From Chrysophaeum taylorii (lineage: Eukaryota > Sar > Pelagophyceae > Pelagomonadales > Pelagomonadaceae), in contig JAQMWT010000685.1 in NCBI GenBank assembly GCA_029834535.1, forward strand, positions 62,001 through 126,000: a stretch of 64,000 nucleotides of DNA. Reading direction: 5' to 3'. The position numbers and the translations under genes were made by a program. The notes beneath the pieces are model-generated. The model did no database searches. It saw only the letters and a list, made by a program, of their open reading frames with translations, and had not been told where the DNA came from. Position 1 is the stretch's first letter, and every line of letters starts with the position of its first letter. Shown piece after piece: positions 10,619-22,485 of the stretch.

Positions 10619-10972
10619 TCCTCGAGCCTACTAGCTGAGTGGTTCGTTCGCGGGCCTCAATTACGTTGTGGGACTCCTTCCTTCCTTCCTTCCTTCCTTT
10701 CCTTCCTTTCTTTCTTTCTTTCTTCCTTCGTAGTCGCAGGAGCAAGGAATGGACTGGAGGAATTCGGAGGAGAAGAAGAGCCGTGGTACACGAGTAGCCT
10801 CGAGGGTAGGGTCGGGTCGGGTCGGGTGAGAGAAAGGTGCGCGACGACGAGAACAACGACACCGACGAGGCTGAACGGACACGACGGCGATTCGCACGTT
10901 GGTGGCATTGTATTTGAGCGAGGAGAGATCACACGGGCTGCCACCGCCACGCGTCGATCTTTTCGAATGACG
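10619..10972. repeat. Convergent intergenic region with TTCC/TTTC microsatellite
   Basis: The stretch lies between the 3' ends of the Sec6-like and ubiquitin-protease genes. Bases about 10,674-10,728 are a CT-rich run of TTCC then TTTC repeats, and 10,805-10,830 repeat GGTCG. No gene seen. Confidence 0.6.
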
Positions 10973-12661
10973 TCAATCGGCCTCATACAAATCAGTGACG
11001 CCAGTAACGACGACGTCGTCGTCGTCGTTATCGTCGCCGAGCGGCCGGACCGAACTGTTCCCTGCCATAATGGAAATCGAGACGTTAGGCGGGGACTGCG
11101 GATCGAGTACCGTGTCGGCATCGGTGGTGGTGGCCGAGTCTCGGTCGTCGTCGACCACCGGTGGGTGTGCCTTGGAGTAAAAGAGGAGGTACGGGTTGAC
11201 GCGGCGGACCTGGTCCCAGTTCATGGGTTTGACCGTCTCGTCGTCGAGCAGCCACCAGGCGTCGTTCCCGTCGCGGACGTAGCAGACGTAGTGACCAAAG
11301 AAGGTCGATCCCGAGAAGTCCAAGTGTGTGACGACGGCATAGAGGCGATACAAGGTGTCGCCTGCGGCGAGGTCGTCGGCAAGGAAGGGCTTGAGGTCGA
11401 CGTAGCGGTCGAAGGAGACGACGCGGTTGAGCTTGCCGAAGAGCGCGCCAAACGCGGGGACGCGGTCGACGTAGAGCGCGAGGCTGTTTGGTGCGCGCGC
11501 GAAGCCCCCGCGCTTCTCGCACCGGCCGCGCTCCTTGCACTTTTCGCACGCGAAGTCCTCGATGCGCTCCGATTCGAAGAAGAGTGCCATGAGCGCGTCG
11601 ACCGAGGTCGGCGGCGGACCGTCGCGCGGCGAGTAGAGGTCCTCGTCCTCGTCCGAATCGAAGACCTCCGCGGCGGCGCGGCGGCGGCGCGCGAGAAGAC
11701 GGCTCTCGAGGGTCCTGTCCACCGAGGTGGCCCTGGCCATGTCGGTCTCCGAGAGGCCGAGCGTCGCGTTGAGCCTAAGCGTCAACTCGCAGAGAGTCGT
11801 CTTCGACGCGTGGTCGCACGCGCCGCACACGACCGCCTGTGCGAGATCGATGCCGAACACGTCGTATACCAGCGTCGACTTCTCCCATGCTTCGTCCTGC
11901 GTGCCCTCGTACCCGACGGCGCAGGCCTCGAGCAGTCGCGCGAACACGTGCGTGAGAGCTTCGTGGGCGTCCTCCATGCGACCGGCGTGACGGCTGCACC
12001 GCATCAGCGTTCCGGCGATTGAAATCTCGGCCGTCGCCGCCACCCGGTGTCCCGCCCCCACGCTCGCACGCTTGGCCGCGTCGCGCGCCGCGAGGGCCTC
12101 GTTCATCGCCCACACTTTCCGTACGTGTGCCGCGAGCTCGTGCATCGCGTTCGCGCCGCCGCCGCGCGTTCGCGCGTTTCCTGGACGGAGACGGGTTATC
12201 GCCGCTATCGCGAGCCGCCTCACCGATGGGGTCGATCTCGAGAAGGGCGGTGGCCAGGGGCGAATAGGTCAGGGCCTGGACGACGGCGCTCAGGTAGCAC
12301 GTGTTGCCTTCGTTCCGGATCCCGACGCGCGCCCCGTGCCAACACCGCCGCCACGTGCCGCGCTCGGCAAAGGGCCGGTACTCGTCGCCGTACAGCCGCA
12401 CGCCCACGACATATTTTACCGTTTCGACGACGCGTGGCTTGCACCGAACCTTGTGCTCGCGCCAGTGGGCGCGTTGGCCTGCGAGCCATCTTCAACGAGC
12501 CACAGTCACAGTCACGCACATTTCTGGCTGCAATAGCTCTGGACCTTGCATTGCCCGCAGAACTTCGTGGCCCCCGGAACGCCGCACTTCCCGCACGTCT
12601 CCGTGCGCTCAAACTCACCACGCCTCCCCACCTCTGCTGACTGTGCAAGCTGGACGCCCAT
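10973..12661 (-). CDS. MYND-finger ubiquitin-specific protease (USP), three exons
   Basis: Exons 12661-12520, 12478-12224 and 12180-10973 (introns 41 and 43 bp) give 534 residues. The N-terminal MYND zinc finger uses C23, C26, C35, C38, C44, C48, H56 and C60; intron 1 falls inside it and splicing completes the motif. The USP Cys box GIRNEGNTCYL places the nucleophile at C108. The His box FGHYVCYV places the base at H429 and is followed by WWLLDDETV and VNPYLLFYSK. A CxxC-type knuckle (ACEKCKERGRC) sits in the fingers region. MYND-USP enzymes are known in plants (UBP15-19 group); the reaction is removal of ubiquitin from substrates. An in-frame ATG at 12718 would add 19 residues, but they come from AT-rich sequence unlike the rest. 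The C-terminal tail is acidic and low-complexity. Confidence 0.88.
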
Positions 12662-14340
12662 TTCACTCGTAACTAAATTTCGTGCAGGTGTTTGCCTGAG
12701 ACTTATTAAACCACCCATTCAGTGAAGAAAGAAACCCTCGGCTTGATGATGATGTAGGCCCACCTCTTATGAGTCGATCTTTAAGAACCTAGAACCTAGA
12801 GTCTGGACGGCTCGGGGATGACACCGATTAGCCTGGAGCACATCCACCGATTAGCCTCGAGCTACATCCCCCTTCCAAGCGCCACCCATTGGGTTGAGCT
12901 CGGGCCTATCCAGCCACTCTTACGTTCCGTAACCTTTCGCGTGCACCACCGCACCCCCCCTTCTAGCAGTCGACTTTTGATCCTTCCACTACAATTCGCG
13001 TGGACCTCCGGTCTTGTTCATGACGATCGTTTTAGTATGGGCGACGTCGCCCGATCCACGTGGTGCGCACAAGTCCACGGGACTAGGAAGAATCACGCGT
13101 GGTTCGCTCGGGTTTAAAGATGCTCTCCTCAGCAGTGTGCCCAGTTGTTGCCGCGATCCTGAGCGCGGCTGCCCGCATGTGTGGCAGGCGATTCGCGGGG
13201 CAGTGGTTCAAGAAGGAGGCCTCGAGTTGTTGTCACCGGCCTCTGGCTCGAAGCGCGCCGACGCAAAGGACGGCACCACCGGTCTCCTGCTAGTATGTGC
13301 TTTCGCTTCCATCAGCGACGCCTCAGATGCGGCATGCGCTGTACTTCCCTACGAAGTGGGCGCCGCGGTACTGACACTGATCAAGCAGCGCAATGGACGT
13401 TATCAACGTTGGGATGATGGACGGCATCGCGAGCCTCCGTGCATTTCTTGCGTCGACGACGAACGAATGAGCAGCGACCGGATATTCGGCACGTCAATGA
13501 TGCGGGCCAACGAATGTCTGCATTGCTCTTCTTCGAGAGGAAGATGGATGCCGCCGTCAACTTCTTTCTCAAACCAAACCACGGGCGCAGATGCACCGGG
13601 CGCGGAACCTCTGACAAACTCGTCCTCGTCGTCGTTGAGCCGGCGCGGTTTGATCGGTTGCTAATTGTCGGCATGCCGAAAGTCTGGTAGATTCCGACCA
13701 TCGGGCTCTCTCAAGTGTCGTGTCCGCATTCATGTGCGCCTGCGGTGGATGGAGAACTCACGGGTCGTCGCGTATTGGTCTTTGGGCAAGAAAGCATTAT
13801 AGCCAAGTTCTGCACAGAAAGCATTATAGCCAAGTTCTGCACAGTGGGGTAAAGCAAACGGGATGCCGCCGCCGCCGTGACGCGTCGAGTGCCCGCCAAC
13901 TCTCGTTTGCAGCGGTCCATGCGCTTGGGCGCGACTTCGGCGGTGTTCGCTTGGATGATTTGACGCATTCAGCAGGTTTGGTTCATCGAGCCCGATGACG
14001 CCAAGGCGTGACATGAGCGAAGGGCAAGGGGGCTGTTTCGTTGCGCGAATACCTGAACGCCAGGCGCGAGTCTCTCAGCAGTGCGACACCGGATACTCGG
14101 GACGTCATCGGTTGGTTTCGCTCGGAGCTGGTGAGCTCGACGAGTGGGACGTGGGCCGTCTGTAGATTCTGCCCGGGTGCCGGGGAACTACCAAAGGATC
14201 ATGATGCTCGAGTCGAAGTGGCTCAAAATATTCTTCTCGAACATCGTGCGCACGAGCCCGAGCGCAGAATAGGTGCCAACCTCAACCGCGAATCGTAGTG
14301 TGGATTTTTGGATTCTCCCCTGAGCAAGGCACTTCCGACG
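12662..14340. other. Gene-poor stretch upstream of a decayed LINE
   Basis: No gene could be supported. Open frames up to 216 codons (13,014-13,664) show no family resemblance and may be remains of the 5' part of the downstream LINE. It contains half of the GTCGAC-core repeat (12,953-12,978), a CCGATTAGCCT-type doublet (12,830-12,860) and a perfect tandem duplication of 27 bp (13,791-13,844). Confidence 0.4.
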
Positions 14341-15600
14341 CGACCTTTAGCTTGAAGATGGTACCGAAGAAACAGCGGGAACATAATAGATTGGATGGCG
14401 GGGGAACGTGGATTTGAAACGTGGGATTTCTTTAAATCGACATTGTCAGATTGTTTTGCCTGGTCCTGGAGAGAGCTGCTTGTTCAGTTTGAGGGGTCCC
14501 CCGAAGCTCGTCCGCAACATCCAAGTGCCCCGCCGCATCCGCGTTCACTATTTCGTCTCCGGTGCCGCGGCGTTGATTGACTCGATCATCGGTTTCATGC
14601 GGTGCAACGTTATCGCGCCAGGGCTCTTGATCCTCTACATGGCGTCCCTGACGTTGTCGTTGAGAAAGCGGCATAATCGGGTCCCTTGCGCTTATTTGAC
14701 GAAGAAGGACTTCGTGCTCGCGGGCAGGAGGCATGCGGCTGGCAGGAAGGAACTCACCTCCGATTAGTCGGCTTACGCGGCCCTGCTGCTCTACAGTCGC
14801 GTGAATGCTGGTGGGGGTAAATCGCGCTTCGTGTAGGACGGTACCGACCTTGGCGCGGAAGTCCACTCTGGGGATTGAGATCAAAAAGCTGGGTTGGTCT
14901 CAGAGATACTCTGCGTCGCTGGGCCAGGGGTTCTTTAAGAAGATCCGAGGCCCACTATGGCGTGGATCTCCCGGAGGAGGGTCGAGCTCAACGAGGGCAA
15001 TCTTATCCCTGTCGCGAGGGAGGTCACGTACCTCGGGTTACCTCGGGAAAAAGCTGACTCTTCGTGACTGTTCGGTCTAGCTCGACGACGTCGACGACGT
15101 GCGTCTGACGAAAGCCTCGGTGGTCGTCGTAGAGCGCCTCTCGTGTCAATTTTCGTCGTAGAGTCCCCCCCCCCCGAGTTAAGCACACCGTTATGTTTAC
15201 GTCGGTCTCATTCTGGCGATCCTGCTCCACAGGATACAACAAACGTGGTGCCTCACTAGAGTTGTCTACAACCAGCAGGTTCCGGCGATTCTGCGCGCAT
15301 GGTTGCGCATGATGAGTCGCGTCACGTGGAAGCACACTTGGGATAGCAAGACATTAACAGCGAGTAGTAGTTCGGCCATCTCGTCGATCCACGTCCCTTG
15401 CACGAGCTCGGTGCAATGTTGGGCTGGCCACGTTGCGCGCATGCCGTGGGTAGGACCGTCTTCCTCGAAATATGCTCACTTCTTGGTGGTGACCCAAGCA
15501 AGCGGCCAATATGACAGATTATGCGCGGATGATCGCTCGGGACGTCCATCCGCAAGTGCGGCATATTTGAAGGCTCTTAGTCCGGGTTCGCTCATGGCAG
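14340..15600 (+). mobile_element. Decayed LINE reverse transcriptase
   Basis: Across shifting plus-strand frames the translation follows the second half of a LINE reverse transcriptase. Around 14,480-14,770 it reads PPKLVRNIQV, ALIDSIIGF, LYMASLTLSLRKR, VPC and TKKDFVLAGRRH. The block that should hold YADD reads YA-ALLLY with a stop before it. Around 15,190-15,460 it continues VYVGLILAILL, WCLTRVVYNQ, LRMMSRVTWKHTWDS and QCWAGHVARMPW, the typical C-terminal segment of CR1/RTE-like elements. Several stops and frame changes make it dead. No 5' end, poly-A tail or target duplication could be defined, so the limits are approximate. Confidence 0.7.
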
Positions 15601-16196
15601 CGAAATGTAGGGGAGGCGGATCAAGTTGACCTCCTTCTCCTCACATCCGGCGAGTGACCGACCGACCCTGGGTCTGTCTCGCTTCAGCGACGACGAGTCT
15701 AGCTTTCGAACCTTTACGCGGCGCTTGGTGGCAAGAGAACTATAAGATAGTTGGTTGAGCGTATTTGGCGTCGACCTCGCGGCGCATGCAAGGCCTCGCA
15801 GCAGCTCCGAATAAACTTTTCCAGGCACGTAGACGACCCAGCGAGACACCAAGTACGCGAGCGGGAGGGCGATAGGTCGATAGAAGAGGTGGTAAGCACC
15901 AGGTGGGTCGACACGGAGATGGGTCGGTGGAGATATTCACAAGCACCGGGAGGAGCATACTAATCATCTGGCTCTTTGCGCCAGGGAGTTGCTTACCGTA
16001 ATGATAATAATCCTACTATGAAGGCGTGGCCAGATGATTAGTCGCGCACGCAGTCTGTCTCGAGAGGCTCCATCGAGAGAAAGAGGGATAGAGACCACTA
16101 CCGCGACGTGAGCAAGGATGATGGCCGTGTAATATTGGTTGTTTTGGTTGTTGTTGTTGTCGTCGTCGTTAAAGGTGGGGCTTCTAAAGGAGAAGG
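15601..16196. other. Unassigned stretch with a 14-bp inverted repeat
   Basis: No gene seen. ACTAATCATCTGGC at 15,959-15,972 is repeated as its exact complement at 16,029-16,042, leaving a 56-bp loop. It could be the termini of a small element or an RNA hairpin near the 3' end of the coiled-coil gene. Confidence 0.5.
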
Positions 16197-16919
16197 TCAG
16201 TAGGGAGCGGCGCCAGGTTCGGCGTTGGGTCGATTGGAGAGACCGAAGAAGTCGCAGAGCGCGAGGATGGCGCGGCCGCGGCGGATGTCGGCGGGCTCGA
16301 GAGCGTGGGGGTTATGATTTCGGGCGAAGGAGGGAGCAGGACTGGGAGCGCGGAGCATCGTTCTCTCGTCGTGCTTTAGGACGCTAGCTTCGTAGAGCTG
16401 CATCGCAGGGGAGCGCGGCGCGGGCGTCCCACGAGGCTGTTGGTCGTTGTCGGCTGCCATGGCCTGCTCGGCACGAATGCGATCGCGCTCCTCCTGGCGC
16501 GCGAGCTCCATGAAGTCGTACTTTTTCTGAAGTATGCCGTGGAGCTCGCGCTCCGTGCGGATGAGTTGGTCGCGGAGCTTGTGGTTCTTGAGCTCGAGCT
16601 GGGCGTTTGACTGGCGCCACATTTCGCACTCGTTCTCGAGCGCTTCATACTGCGTCTTCCATCGCGCCTGCGACTCGGCAGTATCCGTCTCGAGCTTGAT
16701 GTACTCGTTCGCCTGGGCCTCGAGCCGCGCCTCGAGGTCGACGTTGATGCTTTCGAGTTCCTGGATCCGCGCCGCGCACAGCCGGAGATGCGTGCGGCAG
16801 TCTTGCAGTTCGGCGTAGTCGTACGTGTCCCGGGGCATGCCAGACACCGTGTTGGAGATTCGATCGAAAAATCCACCGTAGGCTTCGATCTCATTCCCGA
16901 AGCCTCCGGTAGACATCAT
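16197..16919 (-). CDS. Coiled-coil protein of unknown function
   Basis: 240 residues starting MMSTGG. Residues about 40-150 form a continuous heptad-rich coiled coil (for example LESINVDLEARLEAQ and LKNHKLRDQLIRTERELHGIL). A Pro/Ala/Arg-rich linker follows, then a conserved-looking tail (RRGRAILALCDFFGL). No enzymatic motif, signal peptide or TM segment is visible. Such proteins are often cytoskeletal, centrosomal or scaffold components, but nothing here decides that. The gene is divergent from acetyl-CoA synthetase, with about 660 bp between the start codons. Confidence 0.72.
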   Translation of the reverse strand: MMSTGGFGNEIEAYGGFFDRISNTVSGMPRDTYDYAELQDCRTHLRLCAARIQELESINVDLEARLEAQANEYIKLETDTAESQARWKTQYEALENECEMWRQSNAQLELKNHKLRDQLIRTERELHGILQKKYDFMELARQEERDRIRAEQAMAADNDQQPRGTPAPRSPAMQLYEASVLKHDERTMLRAPSPAPSFARNHNPHALEPADIRRGRAILALCDFFGLSNRPNAEPGAAPY

Positions 16920-17576
16920 AGACAGACGACGTGCGCCTCAAGCGCAACGACTCGGACGCGCTCTTCCCGCCATGGTCGAGGAGAGCGTTCGGTTCGGGAC
17001 CTACCTTGGTCTTCTTCTTGGAGGCAAGGTCAAGTTTGTTGTTGTTTGCCAATCGTGACGTGGCTGCCACGACGACGTACCTAGGTACATTGATGATGAT
17101 GCATCATCGCCTAATAACCCCCCCGGCTCCCAACCCTCCGACGTTTAAACCCCACCCACGCTTTGGTGGAACGTCGTCGTGATTGTGGTTACCACCCTCT
17201 CGCAGCAATCTTTCTGAGTGGGGGATCGCCAAATCATTAGGCCGGGCTCGCTGCGCCCTCACCGCCCTCACCGCCCTCACCCATGTCGCCGCCTCGGGGA
17301 GCCCCACCCAGGCCGCCCGATCCCAGCAGGACGTCACCCTTCGTCGCCGCACATACGTCCGGCGGCAGCATGCGTACGACCTCCGGGCGGGGCCCGTCCT
17401 CTCTTCGCCTGCCCCACGACTCGGCGATGACCCCGACTAGGTCCCGCATACTTATCTACGCCCGTCAGGCACATCCCTCCTACCCCACAAAACCACCCAC
17501 ATCCTTCATGCACCACACACACACACCCCTCCCTCTTAGCAATCTTTCTGGATCTTACAAGCAGAGCAACTCTAGC

Positions 17577-19665
17577 ATGAGCGAGTCGCTCGAGGCCGTG
17601 TACGCGCCAATCGGCTCGCATGGCCAGTTGCCGGGCGGGATGGATGACTATCGCAAGATGTACGAAAAATCAGTGAATCCCGAGACGGCCGAGGCGTTCT
17701 GGGGCGAGCAGGCGACGCGGTTTATCGATTGGATCAGGCCGTTCGATACGGTGCGCATGGGCGGGTTCGAGGTGGGCGATCACGCGTGGTTCGTCGGGGG
17801 GCAGATGAACGTCTCGTCGTCGTGCCTCGACAAGCATCTCCCCAAGCTCGCGTCCAAGCCGGCGATCGTCTGGGAGGCGGACGAACCCGGGACGTGCGAG
17901 ACGTTGACGTACCTGGACGTGCTGCACGGGACGTGCCGCATCGCCAACGCGCTGAAGGTGACGGGGGCCGCCAAGGGGGACTTCGTGACGATTTACATGC
18001 CCATGATGCCCGACACGGCGATGGCGATGTTGGCGTGCACGCGGATCGGCGCTCCGCACACGGTCGTATTCGCGGGATTCACCGCGTCGTCGTTGCGCGA
18101 CCGGATCCTCGACTCGCAGTCCAAGTGGGTGTTGACGAGCGACGTCGGGAAGCGCGGATCGAAGACCATCAAGCTGAAGGAGATCACCGACGCCGCCGTC
18201 TCCCAGTGCCCCAAGGTCCAGAAGATCTTCGTCTTCAAGCGCACGGGCGAGGAAGTTCCGACAAACAGGGACGTCGACGTCCACATGGACGAGCTCCTGC
18301 CGAAGATGCGGCCCTATTGCCCGCCGACCCCCGTGGCCGCCGAAGATACGCTCTTCACGCTCTACACCTCGGGCTCGACGGGCAAGCCCAAGGGGGTCGC
18401 CCACGCGGCCGCGGGCTACCTGCTGCAGGCGGCGATGACGTGCCTCTACTCGTTCGACCTGCGCGAGACGGACGTGTTCGCGTGCGTCGCCGACGTCGGC
18501 TGGATCACGGGCCACTCCTACATCGTCTACGGACCGCTCTGCAACGGCGCGACGACGGTCATGTTCGAGTCGGTCCCGACCTACCCCGATCCCGGCCGAT
18601 ACTGGGACCTCGTCGACCGGCACGGCGTGACCGTCTTCTACACGGCGCCGACGGCGATCCGCGCCCTCATGGCCCACGGCGAGGCCCCCGTCAAGAAATA
18701 TTCGCGCGCCTCGCTTCGGATATTGGGCACCGTCGGCGAGCCGATCAATCCCGAGGCATGGCGCTGGTACTACGAGGTCGTCGGCGACAAGCGCTGCTCG
18801 ATCGTCGACACGTGCGTCGTCGTCGAGTGGTCCATTTTTTTGTTCGTACGTCGTCTTTCTGTAGGTACTGGCAGACTGAGACGGGCGGCCACGTCATGAC
18901 TCCGTTGCCCGGCGTGACGCCCATGAAACCCGGCTCGTGCTGCCTTCCCTTCTTCGGGGTCGTCCCCAAGGTCCTCGACTCGCAAACCGGCGCCGAGCTA
19001 CGCGAGACCGCCGTCGACGGCGTTCTCGCCTTCGGCCAGTCGTGGCCGGGCGCGTGCCGCACCGTCTGGGGCGACCACGAGCGCTACATGAATACCTACC
19101 TCCTTCCTTATCCACCAAACTACTTCACGGGCGACGGCTGCCGCCGCGACGAGGACGGCTACTTCTGGATCATGGGGCGCATCGACGACGTCCTCAATAC
19201 CTCGGGCCACCGCATCGGCACGGCCGAGGTCGAGTCGGCGCTCGTCGCACACCAGGCGGTTGGTTTTTTCAGCGTACACCTGCCTTCGCGTTGAGCCGCC
19301 AAATTTCCTAACGCCGTGCCGTCTTCTCGCAGGTCGCCCAGGCCGCGACGGTCGGATATCCCCACGATATCAAGGGCCAAGGGATTTGCTGTTACCTCGA
19401 GCTCACAAAAGGATACGAGGAAAGCCCCGAGCTCATCAAGGAACTCAAGGGCGCCGTACGCTCGGCCATCGGCCCCTTCGCGACCCCCGACCTCATCATC
19501 GCCGTCCCGCTCCCAAAGACCAGGTCTGGCAAGATTATGCGCCGCATCCTTCGCAAGGTCGCCGCGGGGGAAGAGTCGCAACTCGGCGACGTGACAACCC
19601 TCGCCGACCCGACCGTCGTCGATGCCCTCATCACCAAAGTCAAGAAGGTGCAAGGTCGCCCCTAG
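17577..19665 (+). CDS. ACS: Acetyl-CoA synthetase (AMP-forming), three exons
   Basis: Exons 17577-18811, 18865-19258 and 19333-19665 (introns 53 and 74 bp) give 653 residues, the normal size for Acs. The ATP/AMP loop [11 protein letters not shown] starts at residue 263. YWQTETGG is completed across intron 1, and [15 protein letters not shown] across intron 2. The catalytic Lys of SGKIMRR is K610, close to K609 of bacterial Acs. The enzyme makes acetyl-CoA from acetate, ATP and CoA through acetyl-AMP. MSESLEAV at 17577 is the chosen start; the same frame is open back to an ATG at 17283, but that extension is low-complexity and Pro/Ser/Thr-rich. No clear organelle signal is present, so a cytosolic enzyme is likely. 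Propionyl-CoA synthetase is a less likely alternative. Confidence 0.93.
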
Positions 19666-21560
19666 GGGGTCGCTCGTTCGAGGAGCGGAGCATCTCCGAG
19701 TTGCGAGGTCGGTCGACGCTCCGTAACGACGTGGTTTTTCTACTACTATGCCTTCACCGCCAAAAAAGTGCGGCGGCGATATCGCTGATAATGTTTTGTT
19801 TCGAGATATCCCAGCGACTCGTCTCTGTGCGTTGCGCCCGTGCCGTTGCTTCCGCGTCGCGACCGACTACCTCCCGCGTGTTTTGCAAAAGTTCGGTCGC
19901 GTCTCTCGATGTGCCCCCCCGGCCGGCGTACCCCGCTTTTGCAGTTCTTTCGTGACTCAGAGACTGCCACAACACCATTTTACATCTTCTTCTCTCATCT
20001 TCCGCTTCCTTCGGCGCTGCCGCGCTCCTTACTTACACCTCGGTCCTATTGACGTGTCGCCCGAGTGCGCCTCCTTTTTTTTTTCTTGCGCTTGTTCTGA
20101 GATTTAGAGCTTGCTGCGTCACTCGATCACCGCGTTGCTCTTCTTTAAGAACCGCGATCACCGCCGATCGGCCCTCCGTATGCAAGCGCGGGGCTCTCTA
20201 TATTTGCCAACCTCGCCCAGGCTCGAAATAATTGCAGCACCACACTTTTTCGAAATCAAACGATATAATATCGAAATAAGGAAGTATTAGATGCTGCTGG
20301 GGGCGGCAATATTTCCAAGCTCTCCTCGAGGTATATTCCCCAGCAGCAACTTAAACCCTGCCCCCGCCGCCCGGGCACGCGGTCCGGTGGCCAGTCCGGA
20401 GAAGCGCCGATGGACGTTGGTCCTTCGACCGTAGAACAACCAAGTCGGCAGGCCGGAAGTGTGAGTGCATTGTCCTCGCTGCCTTTGGGGGGAGAGAGGG
20501 CTGGGGTCCATCCATCCCCACTATCGCAATGCGCCTCAGTTTTTGGTAGTGAACTAGGCACTAGAAATCTCAGTAGAAATTCCACCCGGGCGACGAGTGT
20601 GCCTGGCTGCAGCAATCTTGATCCAACGTGAAAGCCGCATTTTGGCCAATAATGGGCTGCAACTCCGCATCTGACGGGAAGATCGTGCCGACGGAGTGTT
20701 GAATAATATATACTCCCGTATCGTGATGAAGGCGCATCTTGACTTCGATAGCCTCGCATCCTGCGGAGACTCGCGGCACACGTGGCAAATTCCTAGCCGA
20801 AGCACTATCACAGCAGCTCGCTTCCCAAGTTCGTTTCATCGTGAACAGCAGAATGTTGTGATATCATTGTCTTTCACAACAACAACAACAACTACTACTA
20901 CTACTATAGCAGAGCGACGTGCGGAACGAAAAAAAACGTTGACCTCTTGAAGTCGAGCGATGGCCAGCTTGACCAAGGAGCGACTTAAGAGGAGTCGGAG
21001 GTGGTCTATGACCAGCACGAACTATGAGTCGTTGGGCTGTGCCGTAAACGAATGACAAACGCTTTTTCTTTCGGGTGTTTGCCACGTCTGTTTGTTTTAC
21101 CACAACTACGGTTTCTTCAAGCAAGGGGAATATTATTATCTGCCACACATCGCCTCTCCGCAAGGTCGATGTACACGCACTGTACCAGCTTCTGTGCGTC
21201 GCGCTCTGTCCCGCTTCAAACCGTCGTGCGCCAGATTGCTCCGTTTTCGCGCCGTGCTTTGGCCCAGACGACGCGCAGGACCCCACGCAAGCCACGTCAC
21301 TTTGGGCATATTACCAGAGCGTGCGCGCAGGCGGCTTCAGGACGAATATTTCTCGGACGAAGAGGAGATCACCATCGATTCGAGCTCCAAGGGCGGCAAA
21401 TAGACGACGATGTACGGGTGTGGCGTCGATGTGATGTGCACTGGCACCTTCTGCGAGCAGCAAGACGAGTGCGACTGCAATGATTCGACTCGTACGAGCA
21501 CCGCGCAGGCGCGACCAAGATCCGTTCCAGTCCCTACGCTGGTACGCGATCTGTCACCTC
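19666..21560. other. Unassigned gene-poor stretch
   Basis: No gene could be supported on either strand. Composition is mixed and AT-richer, and open frames of up to about 167 codons (minus, 20,256-20,759) resemble no family. A CAA/CTA microsatellite lies at 20,878-20,908. Confidence 0.4.
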
Positions 21561-22102
21561 GGAGCTGAGGACGAAGACGACACGGTCGACGTCTCAAAGG
21601 CGCGTTCGCAGAGCTCCCCACCAAAGGTTTGAACCAACAACGTCCGCAGGTGCGCGAACTTCGGAGCGAAGACGAGTTCTTCGGCCAGTTTCAAGACGTC
21701 ATCTATCACCGCGGGTGGCCCATTTTGAAATACGGCAAGGGCAAGGCCGTGCAGAGATGCCTGCTGATCGACGGTGCGAATGAAACCCCTCCCCCCATTG
21801 CAAGACCTGCGCGCAGGAACCGAACTCAGCTGGGGCGCGTGACGTCCAAATCTAGTAGTCACCACGGAATTTTAGGTTCAAAGAAGACAAACGGCGAAAC
21901 GAATAAGTCGGTCCCACTCAAGGATCTTGTCGAGGTTCGCTTTGCGACCTTCGAAGACGCGCCGCCCGAAATCGATCCGACTTGTAGCATAGCGTTCAAC
22001 ATTGGCAACCGCGCGTTGCCCGAGTCTCTTCAAGCTTGTCACTCGTCTGACGCGACGAGTCACAGGTTCGGTCCTCAAGATCGCGTGCTATACGAGAGCT
22101 GA
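21560..22102 (+). pseudogene. PH-like domain gene fragment
   Basis: The translation ending at 22,102 carries a pleckstrin-homology-like core: HRGWPILKYGKGKAVQRCLLI, then SKKTNGETNKSVPLKDLVEVR, then FEDAPPEIDPTCSIAF and a closing RVLYES. The order fits a PH domain in which a basic first hairpin is followed by a loop and a charged strand. No ATG starts the frame (the first codons are TTG AAC), the expected LSWG-like strand is scrambled around 21,790-21,840, and the upstream sequence (an acidic EDEDDTVDV stretch) is broken by a short GT..AG-like gap of 23 bp. I read it as a broken gene fragment; a terminal exon of a poorly visible gene is possible. Confidence 0.4.
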
Positions 22103-22485
22103 CGCCTACGTGCTCATCCACGGCTTCTCCCATCTCATTAAAAAGGCATCGCGCCACGAACAGCACCAATCTCTTTGAGCAGCAAACATTAAAAAAGCTG
22201 GCCTAGTCTCACCATACCGACAATTCTCGCTCGCGTTACCCACATCGCGCGCTCGCGATTTTCAGCACATCAGAAGGTTTACGCGCGTTCGCCCCAGCTC
22301 GGGCCGCGGCGCTCGGCGATCTCATCGGTCGGTTGTTGCCTCTTTCTTTTGTATTCTTCTCCTGCAGTCCGATGCCATAATAAATTTTCCGTGTAATGAT
22401 AACTTACGCGCCTACTTCGCGCTAGGTGGTACACATGGCGTTGCCCAAACGTGCCATGTGCGCTATTTTACTTCGCTTGTGTCAA

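Noticed and set aside
13014-13664. 216-codon plus-strand frame as a LINE endonuclease
   Set aside because: Its position upstream of the LINE remnant fits, but none of the endonuclease motifs could be found.
20256-20759. 167-codon minus-strand open frame and possible structured RNA
   Set aside because: No protein family, and no match to remembered signatures of U1, U2, U4, U5, U6 or SRP RNA. A covariance-model search would be needed to say more.
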